Source: Thermoanaerobacterium sp. PSU-2 (lineage in GTDB: Bacteria; Bacillota; Thermoanaerobacteria; Thermoanaerobacterales; Thermoanaerobacteraceae). Taken from it: DNA of 64,000 nucleotides. Positions 1 to 6,360 of the stretch are shown here, in pieces. How positions within the stretch are numbered: the first letter of the stretch is position 1; each line of letters starts with the position of its first letter. The position numbers and the translations under genes are program-made. The stretch lies in NCBI RefSeq assembly GCF_002102475.1, contig NZ_MSQD01000006.1, forward strand, positions 1-64,000. Reading direction: 5' to 3'. A model generated the notes under the pieces. That model had not been told where the DNA came from. It was given only the letters and a program-made list of their open reading frames with translations, and did not search any database.

Positions 1-1
1 C

Positions 2-826
2 TCATGTTCCGTTTGTGGTTCCGTTGTAGAGGAATTTCGACTTGTCGAATGTATATTTTCTTGTATCCGGCTTATTATCTCCTGTATGCTTTCCAGTGTT
101 GCCATTAACATTACCCCCTTTGTTTTTTTCCTCCAAATACCGTTGGACGACCCAATTGAGTATTGTGCGGTAATCGGATTTATATTTCTTACCTGTACTT
201 CCCTTGTAGTTATCAAGGATCTCTATCATTCTCTTTGTCGCTTCTTCTCCATAAGCGTCGAGTAACTTTTGATACTCGTCGTTGGTCATGGAGACATATT
301 CTGCGTAATTTATTTTATTTACTTTACTTTTCTTTTCTTTACTTTCCTTTACTTTACTTTGGGGATTATTGTCATCATTTATTGAGTTATTGTCATCATT
401 AACTTGATTAATGTTATCAAAAACTATGTTTTGATATTTAGAGACATCCAAAAGGAAGAAATCTTTTATAAAAACTATCTGTTTCCTACGTGATACGGCT
501 TCTAAATATCTTCTTTGTATGCCTTTAGAAGTCAATATTTTGTATTTATCGTATAGCGTTTTATCAAACAAACCCCACTTTAAACACGCATTAATGATGT
601 CATTAACTTGATTAATGTCGACATTAACTTTCTTTGAAAAGAGTAATTGTTCTTTTTCAGTCCATTCGTAGTAATAACCTTCTTTATAGATTTTCATTAG
701 TAATTTAATAATTATTGCAAACCCTATAATTCCATATTCAGCTTCTATTAACTGTACTTTATCGTCCTGGTCTATATCTACATCTAATGGAAAGTAATCT
801 AACCCATCTTTTTGAGGTCTTGACAT
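2..826 (-). CDS. DUF4373 (Lin1244/Lin1753-like) phage replisome organiser
   Basis: 274-aa protein, complete: its stop lies at positions 2-4. Residues 10-110 (DGLDYFPLDVDIDQDDKVQL onward, then YGIIGFAIIIKLLMKIY) match the DUF4373 N-terminal domain of phage replication-initiation proteins. After a low-complexity Asn/Asp/Lys/Ser linker (about 135-170) the C-terminal part (NDEYQKLLDAYGEEATKRMI...YRTILNWVVQRY) resembles the DnaD-type tail that binds DNA or recruits helicase loader. The ATG at 826 is preceded by GGGAGATGAG. It is the last visible gene of the minus-strand early operon. It probably starts replication of the element; the family is known, the precise partner is inferred. Confidence 0.75.
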   Translation of the reverse strand: MSRPQKDGLDYFPLDVDIDQDDKVQLIEAEYGIIGFAIIIKLLMKIYKEGYYYEWTEKEQLLFSKKVNVDINQVNDIINACLKWGLFDKTLYDKYKILTSKGIQRRYLEAVSRRKQIVFIKDFFLLDVSKYQNIVFDNINQVNDDNNSINDDNNPQSKVKESKEKKSKVNKINYAEYVSMTNDEYQKLLDAYGEEATKRMIEILDNYKGSTGKKYKSDYRTILNWVVQRYLEEKNKGGNVNGNTGKHTGDNKPDTRKYTFDKSKFLYNGTTNGT

Positions 827-894
827 TTTCTCATCTCCCAGTTTGGCAATTCATGAATATTTTTCCGTTCAAAATGTTTTTTTAGAGAGGCGGT

Positions 895-1662
895 TTATTC
901 CGCCTCGTTATTATCTTGCAAAAATTCAGGAAGATCTGCTTGTGCTGCTGTCTCAATCTCTGCACATATCTTTTCGTAGTCTGTCTTTCTTACGTCAGTG
1001 CTATGTTCATATCCGTATTTACCTATTATGTTCTTCACTAAGTCGTTGTCACCATTCGCAAGAGCAAACATTCTTTTTGCCTGCTTTTGCGTTATAGTTC
1101 CAGATGTATCGGTATATACCTTTTGCTGTGTCGATACCTGCTGACCTTCGAGATCCATGTCTTCGAGATCTTGTGTAAACATACCCGATGTTCCTGTAGC
1201 CTGCAATGTGGCACCAACAAGAGCACGTTTGATAGCCATTTTTTGAAGTGTATTAACGATGCTAAATACATCTTGGTTGCGATAGCGTCTCTCTTTGCTG
1301 TTAGCGCTCCCCTCACATTCGGCAACGATTATCTCATATCCTGGATATTGCTTTACGATTGTGACTTTATATTGATAGTAGAAGAATCCATTGTCCCAAT
1401 CTTCCTTTTTGTCTACAAGTTGTATTTTATGTCCAAGGCCGAAAAATTGAAGTAGTCTTTCCGCTCCCGGCTTCAATAACGTTGGTTTAGGTGTGCCAGG
1501 TATAACGTCATAGTCAACTCCTTGGCGCATAATTTTTTGTCTTATCTGATCAAGTTTTCTTAAATTGTCTACAGCTTGCTCTAGTGTCACTTCGACTTTT
1601 GGTACATATTCAATTCGTTGTTCTATTTCTGTCGGCATATTTGTCTGTACCAATGCACCCAT
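895..1662 (-). CDS. Phage recombination-module protein (possible single-strand annealing protein)
   Basis: 255 aa. The N-terminal half contains GVDYDVIPGTPKPTLLKPGA and GAERLLQFFGL, then NTLQKMAIKRALVGATL and a TGTSGMFTQDLED motif, a signature of a recurrent phage family with no firmly assigned activity. The tail (about 190-240, TITQKQAKRMFALANGD...) resembles the helical C-terminus seen on phage RecT/ERF/Rad52-type annealing proteins. Many relatives carry a Cys4 zinc ribbon mid-protein; none is present here. The ATG at 1662 follows GGAGGTGA and overlaps the upstream stop by one base. Its position just before the replisome organiser fits a recombination role. A hairpin at 887-906 (GAGGCGG/CCGCCTC) overlaps the stop but has no U-tract. 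Annealing activity is inference. Confidence 0.55.
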   Translation of the reverse strand: MGALVQTNMPTEIEQRIEYVPKVEVTLEQAVDNLRKLDQIRQKIMRQGVDYDVIPGTPKPTLLKPGAERLLQFFGLGHKIQLVDKKEDWDNGFFYYQYKVTIVKQYPGYEIIVAECEGSANSKERRYRNQDVFSIVNTLQKMAIKRALVGATLQATGTSGMFTQDLEDMDLEGQQVSTQQKVYTDTSGTITQKQAKRMFALANGDNDLVKNIIGKYGYEHSTDVRKTDYEKICAEIETAAQADLPEFLQDNNEAE

Positions 1663-1853
1663 TATCTTTCACCTCCATATTCTTCATTGAGTTTTTTATT
1701 AACTTCACGTATTTTAGCCAAAACTGCATCCGCATTTTCACCTTTAAATGTTATCTCCCAATTATACCCTTTGCTATTTTTCTCAAGTTTTACTTGAATT
1801 TCTGGATCTTGTCTATCATAGAGATGTATTATTTTCATTTCCTGCGTATCCAT
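1662..1853 (-). CDS. Small phage protein, unknown function
   Basis: 63 aa beginning MDTQEMKIIHLYDRQDP. The start at 1853 is chosen because GAGGGG lies 7 bases upstream; a start 6 codons earlier has no comparable ribosome site. It is predicted to form a strand-rich N-terminus (EIQVKLEKNSKGYNWEITF) followed by a charged helix (NADAVLAKIREVNKKLNEE). The stop overlaps the start of the next gene by one base, so it is co-translated with the recombination-module protein. No family recognised. Confidence 0.6.
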   Translation of the reverse strand: MDTQEMKIIHLYDRQDPEIQVKLEKNSKGYNWEITFKGENADAVLAKIREVNKKLNEEYGGER

Positions 1854-1883
1854 TTTCTTATCCCCTCTCATTTTTTTAGTCTT

Positions 1884-1913
1884 GAGAGTATACCGTAAAT
1901 GTGGTATACTCTC
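1884..1913. repeat. Perfect 11-bp inverted repeat between early phage genes
   Basis: GAGAGTATACC (1884-1894) and GGTATACTCTC (1903-1913) form an uninterrupted 11-bp stem with an 8-base loop. No U-tract follows on either strand, so it does not look like a terminator. It lies between the CxxCxGxG protein and the 63-aa gene, about 30 bases upstream of the latter's start. It could be a protein-binding site or an mRNA hairpin that tunes expression of the downstream genes. Confidence 0.6.
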
Positions 1914-1931
1914 ATTGAAAGATTTAATTTG

Positions 1932-1953
1932 TGCCTTTTAAAGGCATTTTTTT
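1932..1953 (+). terminator. Terminator-like hairpin facing plus-strand transcription
   Basis: TGCCTTT/AAAGGCA stem with almost no loop (1932-1946) followed by seven T residues (1947-1953) on the plus strand. It would stop antisense transcription entering the minus-strand early operon. The minus-strand side lacks a U-tract, so read-through of the operon itself is expected. The stem is short and its strength is uncertain. Confidence 0.4.
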
Positions 1954-2437
1954 ATATTTCGTCCCAATGTCTCTTTAGGAAATGTAATAATGTTTTGCCA
2001 TAAGAAGTAAGCACATCTCCTTTTCCGTTACATATTGGACAAACAATCTCTTCTGGCTTATCAAGTGGTTCTGTTACACCCATTTTTTCTAATTCTGTTT
2101 TGACTACATTATCAATTTCTGACCATTTTAGATTTGAATTTTTTTCTTCTATTTCCTCTTTTTTTAGCATATATGCATCCCAATATTCCAACCATTCAGG
2201 ATGTGTAATTTTACCTTGCCCTCTGCATAGGTGGCATTCTTCCTCTAGCAAATAACCCATTTCATTTTCATTTATTACTTTTCTACCTAATGCCATCATC
2301 TCTATTTTTTCTAATATGTCTAATATTTGTATGCACCAACCAGTGATTTGTTCTACTGCTAAGGCTGGATTTGAAGTCAAATTTTCTACAGGATCAGATA
2401 AAATTTCGCTTTTTAATTCTTTGATTTCAAAAAGCAT
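1952..2437 (-). CDS. Phage protein with two CxxCxGxG zinc-binding knuckles
   Basis: 161 aa. Two DnaJ-type cysteine motifs are visible, CHLCRGQGK (about residue 71) and CPICNGKGD (about residue 133), separated by a charged helical segment. Together they could make one four-cysteine zinc site. The N-terminal 60 residues are helical (VEQITGWCIQILDILEKIEM). There is no J domain, so this is not DnaJ itself. The ATG at 2437 is preceded by AAAGGGGA. It belongs to the early phage operon. Function unknown; a role in DNA or protein binding is only suggested by the zinc motif. Confidence 0.6.
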   Translation of the reverse strand: MLFEIKELKSEILSDPVENLTSNPALAVEQITGWCIQILDILEKIEMMALGRKVINENEMGYLLEEECHLCRGQGKITHPEWLEYWDAYMLKKEEIEEKNSNLKWSEIDNVVKTELEKMGVTEPLDKPEEIVCPICNGKGDVLTSYGKTLLHFLKRHWDEI

Positions 2438-2452
2438 ACTATTTTCCCCTTT

Positions 2453-2548
2453 CTATTTGTTTCTGCAAATTCTAATCTTCTTTCTGTCAGCATCGTATGT
2501 CACTGCAAAGCCAAATTTATATAATATTTGAGCGAATTTTATCGGCAT
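2453..2548 (-). CDS. 31-aa phage microprotein
   Basis: Encodes MPIKFAQILYKFGFAVTYDA followed by DRKKIRICRNK. The ATG at 2548 lies after a GGGGGA ribosome site, and the stop is immediately followed by the ribosome site of the next gene, so the spacing is operon-like. The product is basic, with an amphipathic N-terminal helix. No family recognised. Supported by ribosome site and spacing only. Confidence 0.45.
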   Translation of the reverse strand: MPIKFAQILYKFGFAVTYDADRKKIRICRNK

Positions 2549-2563
2549 CTTTAAATCCCCCTT

Positions 2564-2998
2564 TCATCTTGCAAATATGACAGCAAGTGCTGCGCCTGCC
2601 ATTTCATCTATTTCTTTTGTTGCTAAAGCCCATTTATCCTTTTCAGTATCATCAATTATTCCATCACAGCCTATCTCAATTAAATCATTGTTTATATTTT
2701 CTACATCTTTTATTTCCTTCTGAAGTTTTAGGATTGACCTTGCTAAATCCGTTAATGTTATATCTGGTAAAAACTTCTTACCTATTTCTGATGAACATCT
2801 AAGATGTTGATATGCTAACCATGGTGCTTTATAAAGTTCTACCATTTGATACACAATATCATCAGATGGTATTAATCTACCGTTCTCATACTCGCTTAAT
2901 GTTCTTGACGATATATACAGCAATTCGGCTGCTTTTTCTTGTGTAATTCCAGCATTTTTTCTCGCAGTTTTGTATATATTTTCACATCTTTTGTTCAT
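2564..2998 (-). CDS. XRE-family helix-turn-helix phage regulator
   Basis: 144 aa. Residues 8-60 form an XRE/Cro helix-turn-helix (AGITQEKAAELLYISSRTLS, then YENGRLIPSDDIVYQMVELY). The C-terminal half is a helical domain (ILKLQKEIKDVENINNDLIE) of the type found in early regulators of clostridial phages. It sits inside the replication operon, away from the repressor switch at 6.0-6.8 kb, so it probably controls later early genes and not lysogeny. A GGAGG site precedes the ATG at 2998. Confidence 0.7.
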   Translation of the reverse strand: MNKRCENIYKTARKNAGITQEKAAELLYISSRTLSEYENGRLIPSDDIVYQMVELYKAPWLAYQHLRCSSEIGKKFLPDITLTDLARSILKLQKEIKDVENINNDLIEIGCDGIIDDTEKDKWALATKEIDEMAGAALAVIFAR

Positions 2999-3062
2999 TC
3001 ATTTTTCCTCCTTCCTGCTTTATAATGAATTCAGAAACACTTCTTATGACATTTTCGAGATC

Positions 3063-3263
3063 TCATGTCTGACTGTAGTAAAGTCTTAATTTCTCATGAT
3101 ATTCCTCATTATAATCTGCAATTTCATCTCTCAATTTTTTTATTATCATGTCAGCTTTTTCTGCCTGTCTTTTTAATTCTTGCAATTCCTTTATGCGTCT
3201 ACATCTAAACTCTATTTGCATTTCAAGTGTCGCTAATTCTCTATCAAGTTCATCAATTATCAT
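3063..3263 (-). CDS. Small coiled-coil phage protein
   Basis: 66 aa, almost entirely predicted helix with heptad character (ELDRELATLEMQIEFRCRRI and KELQELKRQAEKADMIIKKL). The start at 3263 is chosen because AAAGGAGGG lies just upstream; an in-frame start 8 codons earlier would overlap the previous gene. It follows the upstream gene with almost no gap. Function unknown; such proteins are common in phage early operons. Confidence 0.6.
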   Translation of the reverse strand: MIIDELDRELATLEMQIEFRCRRIKELQELKRQAEKADMIIKKLRDEIADYNEEYHEKLRLYYSQT

Positions 3264-3265
3264 TC

Positions 3266-3445
3266 TTAGCCCTCCTTTAATCCGCACTCTTTAGCTTTCT
3301 TTATAATTGCACATATATTGCAAACTGTTTCGATTTCCCATCTTGACAGCCAACGCAATGTTCTTATTTCATCTTTTGTTAAATTGAGATCTTTAACTGC
3401 ATCTAAAATCATTTTTTCTCTTTCATTTAAAAAGCCGTCTAACAT
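3266..3445 (-). CDS. Small phage protein, unknown function
   Basis: 59 aa starting MLDGFLNEREKMILDAVKDL. The start at 3445 is preceded by GAGGTGA; a longer reading of 88 aa overlaps the excisionase-like gene and lacks a ribosome site. The sequence is helical, with a possible helix-turn-helix-like stretch (LTKDEIRTLRWLSRWEIETV) and two cysteines (VCNIC). It lies between the excisionase-like gene and the coiled-coil gene. Confidence 0.5.
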   Translation of the reverse strand: MLDGFLNEREKMILDAVKDLNLTKDEIRTLRWLSRWEIETVCNICAIIKKAKECGLKEG

Positions 3446-3462
3446 GAGTTTCACCTCACTTT

Positions 3463-3699
3463 TTAATAAATTTTCCTTATTCCTCGTTGTATAGGCTTTT
3501 CTAATGCTTTCTTCTCTTGTTCTTCCATCCACCTATCAAGAGCTTCTTTCCTAAAGAGCTTTCTACTGCCACATGCAATATATGGTACTTCATGCTTTTT
3601 TACCATGTCTAACAATTTCCAATAACTAATCCCGATATATTGTGCTGCTTCATTCGCTGTCATTGTAACCTGTATTACTTCCTGCTGTTCTAAATCCAT
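3463..3699 (-). CDS. Excisionase-family DNA-binding protein
   Basis: 78 aa. Residues 13-60 fit the winged-helix HTH_17/Xis fold: TANEAAQYIGISYWKLLDMV, then VPYIACGSRKLFRKEALDRW. This small MerR-like domain occurs in excisionases of tyrosine-integrase elements and in some early phage regulators. The gene lies about 4.5 kb from the integrase in the opposite orientation, so it could direct excision or act as a transcription factor. The ATG at 3699 follows a GGAGG site. Confidence 0.72.
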   Translation of the reverse strand: MDLEQQEVIQVTMTANEAAQYIGISYWKLLDMVKKHEVPYIACGSRKLFRKEALDRWMEEQEKKALEKPIQRGIRKIY

Positions 3700-3718
3700 T
3701 TAAATTACCTCCTTACAA

Positions 3719-4513
3719 TCATTGAACATTTTCTTTGTTGACTTCTTGCATACTTTTAAATTTGTTAATGAAGTATATCTGGCCTTTGCCAGTTACTTTA
3801 GCAGTTTTTGAAATTGTCACATGACCGTCGCTGTGAGTTATTGAAGTTTCTTTTATTCTAAAAAGTCCTAATTCCATAGATCGCTGTGTTGGCATATTGT
3901 AATCTGTGCCATTCCTGCTGATTAAGTAACCATTGCTGCGCATCCATTCAAATAATCTTTTTTCGCCAATATCAATTCCATTTTGTTTAAGCAGTTTTGC
4001 TAATTCTCCAATGAGAATTGCTGTATCTGATATTGCTACACTGTCAGCAAATAATACTTTTGGTTTGTCTTGTTTGATTTTTTCTTCAAGTTTAAGTTTT
4101 TCTTCTCGCTCTTGTTTGAGCTGTGTTGCAAGTTGAATTATCGTATCAGGATTAAGCAACACTTCTTCGATTTTTTCTGGTGTAAGATAAGCTCCATGCC
4201 TATTAACAGTAGGAAGAACTTCATCAAAAATCCAACTCTCAAATTTTTGTGCATTTGGTAATTCTGAATTTGAAATTAATCTATATATGTCTCCTTCAGG
4301 TATTACATTAACTTCCAATGTTTTCTCAGGATTTTGCGGATGAGGTATATAACATTTCGTTACCCACCTACAATGGTCCTTAACTGCTTTACTTGTATTT
4401 ACATAGCCTAATGCTTTTGCAATATCAGACGCTATAAAGTATATCTTGTCATTAATTTTTACTGTTCGAATTTGTCCAAACTCTTGATTGCTGAAGATCT
4501 GTAATTCATTCAT
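3719..4513 (-). CDS. BRO-N / KilAC phage antirepressor
   Basis: 264 aa. An N-terminal BRO domain (about 1-105: KIYFIASDIAKALGYVNTSK, GDIYRLISNSELPNAQKFES, FDEVLPTVNRHGAY) is followed by a helical linker and a KilAC C-terminal domain (about 150-255: ELAKLLKQNGIDIGEKRLFE, WMRSNGYLI). This architecture is typical of antirepressors that counter phage repressors and promote induction. The start at 4513 is preceded by GGAGG; a longer reading adds 13 residues without a ribosome site. It sits between the repressor genes and the excisionase-like gene, as expected for an early gene. Confidence 0.85.
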   Translation of the reverse strand: MNELQIFSNQEFGQIRTVKINDKIYFIASDIAKALGYVNTSKAVKDHCRWVTKCYIPHPQNPEKTLEVNVIPEGDIYRLISNSELPNAQKFESWIFDEVLPTVNRHGAYLTPEKIEEVLLNPDTIIQLATQLKQEREEKLKLEEKIKQDKPKVLFADSVAISDTAILIGELAKLLKQNGIDIGEKRLFEWMRSNGYLISRNGTDYNMPTQRSMELGLFRIKETSITHSDGHVTISKTAKVTGKGQIYFINKFKSMQEVNKENVQ

Positions 4514-4634
4514 GCTTTTTTCCTCCTTGTTTTGATTTTTTATTTCTCTCATAAGTGGTAAAATATCCTTAAGGGAGGTAAATTTACTATTTTTGCTTTG
4601 AGGGAGCTCTAAAATTTAAAGGGAGCGATTTCAA

Positions 4635-4859
4635 ATGAGTGATAAAATAACATTTAATCGTACCGTTTCATGTTCTGCAATTAATAAAGATGTCTATCAA
4701 GAATTAACTTACGCAAAGTTCCAAACCATAGGTTCATTGATGGCTTCTAAAAAATTAATTTCAACATTCTGCATGGGATATCCAAATTGTGATAAACAAG
4801 ATTGCCAACTTGTTGTAGGTAAAGCTGGCAGAGTCTACAGTAAACCCATAGAAGATTAA
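4635..4859 (+). CDS. Small phage protein, unknown function
   Basis: 74 aa, plus strand, between minus-strand early genes. GGGAGCG lies 9 bases before the ATG. The sequence has a basic N-terminus and two nearby cysteines in a GYPNCDKQDCQLVV context, plus an earlier FCMG. It does not resemble a known HTH. Its stop overlaps by 4 bases the stop of the convergent gene at 4856. Its orientation, opposite to the surrounding operon, suggests independent expression, perhaps in the lysogen. Confidence 0.5.
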   Translation: MSDKITFNRTVSCSAINKDVYQELTYAKFQTIGSLMASKKLISTFCMGYPNCDKQDCQLVVGKAGRVYSKPIED

Positions 4860-5050
4860 AATTTTATTCTTTTTTCATTGATTGCATAAGCAACAAGATC
4901 TAAAAATTTTTGACTTTCACCAACTGTTAGGTCCAATTCTCCCATTACTTTAAGAACTGCATCAAGAGCTTCTTTTACTTTTTCAGAATCTCTATTCTCA
5001 TTAGCTAATTCAAATATGTTAACAGCTTCAGAGTTAGACACTATTTTCAT
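4856..5050 (-). CDS. Small helical phage protein
   Basis: 64 aa beginning MKIVSNSEAVNIFELANENR. The ATG at 5050 follows AAAGGAGGTG; upstream in-frame starts are possible but would begin inside a duplicated segment (5090-5120). Acidic and helical throughout; no family recognised. It lies just downstream of the ribbon-helix-helix repressor and is probably co-transcribed with it. Confidence 0.55.
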   Translation of the reverse strand: MKIVSNSEAVNIFELANENRDSEKVKEALDAVLKVMGELDLTVGESQKFLDLVAYAINEKRIKF

Positions 5051-5089
5051 TAATGAACACCTCCTTTGATTTATTATGTTGCTCCCTCT

Positions 5090-5120
5090 CATCCTTCTCA
5101 CCTCCTCCTATGCGGTTTCT
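5090..5120. repeat. 31-bp direct repeat, copy A
   Basis: Exact 31-base match to 5950-5980. Read on the minus strand, both copies contain an AGGAGGAGGTGA ribosome site followed by ATG. In this copy the unit covers the last codons of the ribbon-helix-helix gene. The sequences diverge immediately outside the repeat. Confidence 0.9.
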
Positions 5121-5272
5121 GATTGGTCATAATCTTTTAATGTCTGAGATATTAGCATGAGAATATAAGCGTTCTTTGAAATTCCCATCTTTTGAGCTAT
5201 AGAGGTTATTTTTGCATCAATTTCTGCAGGTATCCTTAGAGTCGTTTGATTGCGCTTGTATTTAGAATTCAC
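5108..5272 (-). CDS. Arc-like ribbon-helix-helix repressor
   Basis: 54 aa starting at GTG (5272) behind AGGAGGTGA. The sequence NQTTLRIPAEIDAKITSIAQ then KMGISKNAYILMLISQTL fits a ribbon-helix-helix fold: a beta strand contacting DNA followed by two helices. The start codon lies inside a GTGAATTC operator half-site, and a palindromic copy of the same motif sits in its promoter spacer, so strong autorepression is likely. A longer reading from 5296 would begin upstream of the ribosome site. Probably the repressor of the early operon running left. Confidence 0.75.
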   Translation of the reverse strand: MNSKYKRNQTTLRIPAEIDAKITSIAQKMGISKNAYILMLISQTLKDYDQSETA

Positions 5273-5323
5273 TCTGAATTCACCTCCTAATTGCATTATA
5301 TAGTGAATTCACTTTATTGTCAA
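5265..5323 (-). promoter_or_regulatory. Early promoter with operator in the spacer plus two further half-sites
   Basis: Minus-strand promoter: -35 TTGACA (5318-5323), -10 TATAAT (5295-5300), spacer exactly 17 bp. The palindrome AGTGAATTCACT (5302-5313) fills the spacer. Two further GAATTCAC units lie at 5265-5272 and 5276-5283, covering the start codon and ribosome site of the ribbon-helix-helix gene. Both hexamers are consensus, so this promoter should be strong unless occluded. Repressor identity is inferred from the adjacent gene. Confidence 0.8.
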
Positions 5324-5403
5324 TAAGAATTTTTATGATTCTTTTAAAATTTTATTTGAAGTGATATAATTTCATTATGATAGCATTTTGAAGGAGGCTT
5401 ATT

Positions 5404-5589
5404 ATGGCTACAGATAAACGCCAATTTACTTTACGTTTGCAAGAAGAAAACTTTTTAAAAATCAAATATATTTCATCAGCTAATAAGCGCTCTATTGCCA
5501 TGCAGATCGAGTACATTATTGAACAATATATTAAGCAGTGGGAATCTGAGCATGGCAAAATTGATATATCTAAGCTATCCGATGAATAA
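5404..5589 (+). CDS. Arc-family ribbon-helix-helix DNA-binding protein
   Basis: 61 aa: KRQFTLRLQEENFLKIKYIS then SANKRSIAMQIEYIIEQYIK matches the Arc-type fold closely (strand, then two helices). GGAGG precedes the ATG. It is divergent from the other ribbon-helix-helix gene at 5108. A TATAAT (5365-5370) upstream has only a weak -35. Probably a transcriptional repressor of the element; its operator could be the GAATTCAC sites or a separate one. Confidence 0.7.
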   Translation: MATDKRQFTLRLQEENFLKIKYISSANKRSIAMQIEYIIEQYIKQWESEHGKIDISKLSDE

Positions 5590-5606
5590 AAGGGGGATAA
5601 TAATAT

Positions 5607-5792
5607 ATGTCTAATGATAAAATAACACTATCTTCTTTCCCTTCTACTAGAACAGAGGCATTAACTATGCTCTACTTGGAAAAACAAGACTTATCACATA
5701 TCTCTCCAGAAGAATTGGTAGAAAAATATCTTGAAATTGAGGGAAAGATTAACCAAACTTTTAGTAAACATTCTAAAAAAGCCTTTTCCTAA
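5607..5792 (+). CDS. Small phage protein, unknown function
   Basis: 61 aa beginning MSNDKITLSSFPSTRTEALT. GGGGG precedes the ATG. It lies 17 bases after the ribbon-helix-helix gene and is likely co-transcribed. The middle (LEKQDLSHISPEELVEKYLE) is helical and acidic. Its N-terminal MSNDKIT echoes the MSDKITF of the plus-strand gene at 4635, but the rest differs. No family recognised. Confidence 0.5.
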   Translation: MSNDKITLSSFPSTRTEALTMLYLEKQDLSHISPEELVEKYLEIEGKINQTFSKHSKKAFS

Positions 5793-5797
5793 TAATT

Positions 5798-5952
5798 TTA
5801 TAAAGCTATATACAGGTTAGCCACTGTATTAGATATTTCTATTAATGTCTTGGAATCGGCTGTTTTTGACTTCTCTGCTAACAATTCCATTTGTTTGCGT
5901 AAGAGCTCAGCCGGTTCAAATATCTTTTTTCTTTCGCCTCATTTACTTCCAT
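5798..5952 (-). pseudogene. Small phage gene split by a frameshift at an A6 run
   Basis: From the ATG at 5952, behind AGGAGGAGGTGAGAAGG, frame 0 reads MEVNEAKEKR and then non-coding-looking residues to a TAG. A shift to the -1 frame at GAAAAAAG opens KIFEPAELLRKQMELLAEKS and KTADSKTLIEISNTVANLYI down to a TAA at 5798, a plausible helical phage protein of about 50 aa in total. The span is 155 bases, not a multiple of three. Either the gene is broken, or the homopolymer allows ribosomal or transcriptional slippage. The ribosome-site segment is the duplicated 31-bp unit. Confidence 0.5.
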
Positions 5953-5980
5953 CCTTCTCACCTCCTCCTATGCGGTTTCT
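5950..5980. repeat. 31-bp direct repeat, copy B
   Basis: Identical to 5090-5120. This copy supplies the ribosome site and ATG of the frameshifted small gene ending at 5798. The duplication suggests past recombination or gene duplication within the early operon. Confidence 0.9.
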
Positions 5981-6006
5981 TAGATTGCCTATTAGGAATT
6001 GAAACA

Positions 6007-6252
6007 TTATGCAGTTTCCGACTCTTGATCGTTATTGTTGCAATGTAACGTTTCGTGACTTTGTTCGTCGAAAAAAATTTCGTCAATGCTTGTATTTAAA
6101 GCTTTTGCAATTTTTTTAGCTAATTTAATGCTTGGATTTCTCGTCCCATTTTCTATCATGTATATAAGCGAGTGTGTTACATTAACTTTTCTGGCTAATT
6201 CATAACCCGATATATTTTTTGAATTTCTTATTTCTTTTAGCTTATTTTTCAA
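6007..6252 (-). CDS. XRE-family Cro-like regulator
   Basis: 81 aa from a TTG start at 6252 behind GGAGGTGA. Residues 1-60 are a compact XRE helix-turn-helix (NISGYELARKVNVTHSLIYM, IENGTRNPSIKLAKKIAKAL, NTSIDEIFF). The tail is short and polar, without a protease-cleavable domain, as in Cro-type regulators. It is divergent from the larger XRE repressor at 6406 and shares its operators. One operator copy (6045-6059) lies inside its own 3' coding sequence. As first gene of the leftward early transcript it probably acts as Cro. Confidence 0.78.
   Translation of the reverse strand: MKNKLKEIRNSKNISGYELARKVNVTHSLIYMIENGTRNPSIKLAKKIAKALNTSIDEIFFDEQSHETLHCNNNDQESETA
6045..6059. promoter_or_regulatory. 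Intragenic copy of the switch operator
   Basis: Reads GTAACGTTTCGTGAC on the plus strand, the reverse complement of GTCACGAAACGTTAC. It matches the GTCAC-N5-GTTAC pattern of the two sites in the divergent promoter region, but lies in the 3' end of the Cro-like gene about 210 bp downstream. It could support looping or act as a roadblock. Confidence 0.55.
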
Positions 6253-6269
6253 TAGTTTCACCTCCAACC

Positions 6270-6324
6270 GTCACTTAACGTTACTTTCTATATATTATTA
6301 TAGTCACATTTCGTTACTTGTCAA
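6270..6324 (-). promoter_or_regulatory. Leftward (Cro-side) promoter with embedded switch operators
   Basis: Minus-strand -35 TTGACA (6319-6324) and -10 TATAAT (6297-6302) with a 16-bp spacer. The spacer is almost exactly the operator GTCACATTTCGTTAC (6303-6317, plus-strand reading). A second operator, GTCACTTAACGTTAC (6270-6284), sits downstream of the -10 and before the ribosome site. Binding of the XRE repressor at 6303 would block RNA polymerase directly. Confidence 0.78.
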
Positions 6325-6360
6325 TAGTTTTTATAACTTTTTGTGACAAATATTTTTTAT

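Noticed and set aside
887-906. GAGGCGG/CCGCCTC hairpin as a terminator
   Set aside because: No U-tract on either side in the direction of the operon; downstream genes continue in the same orientation.
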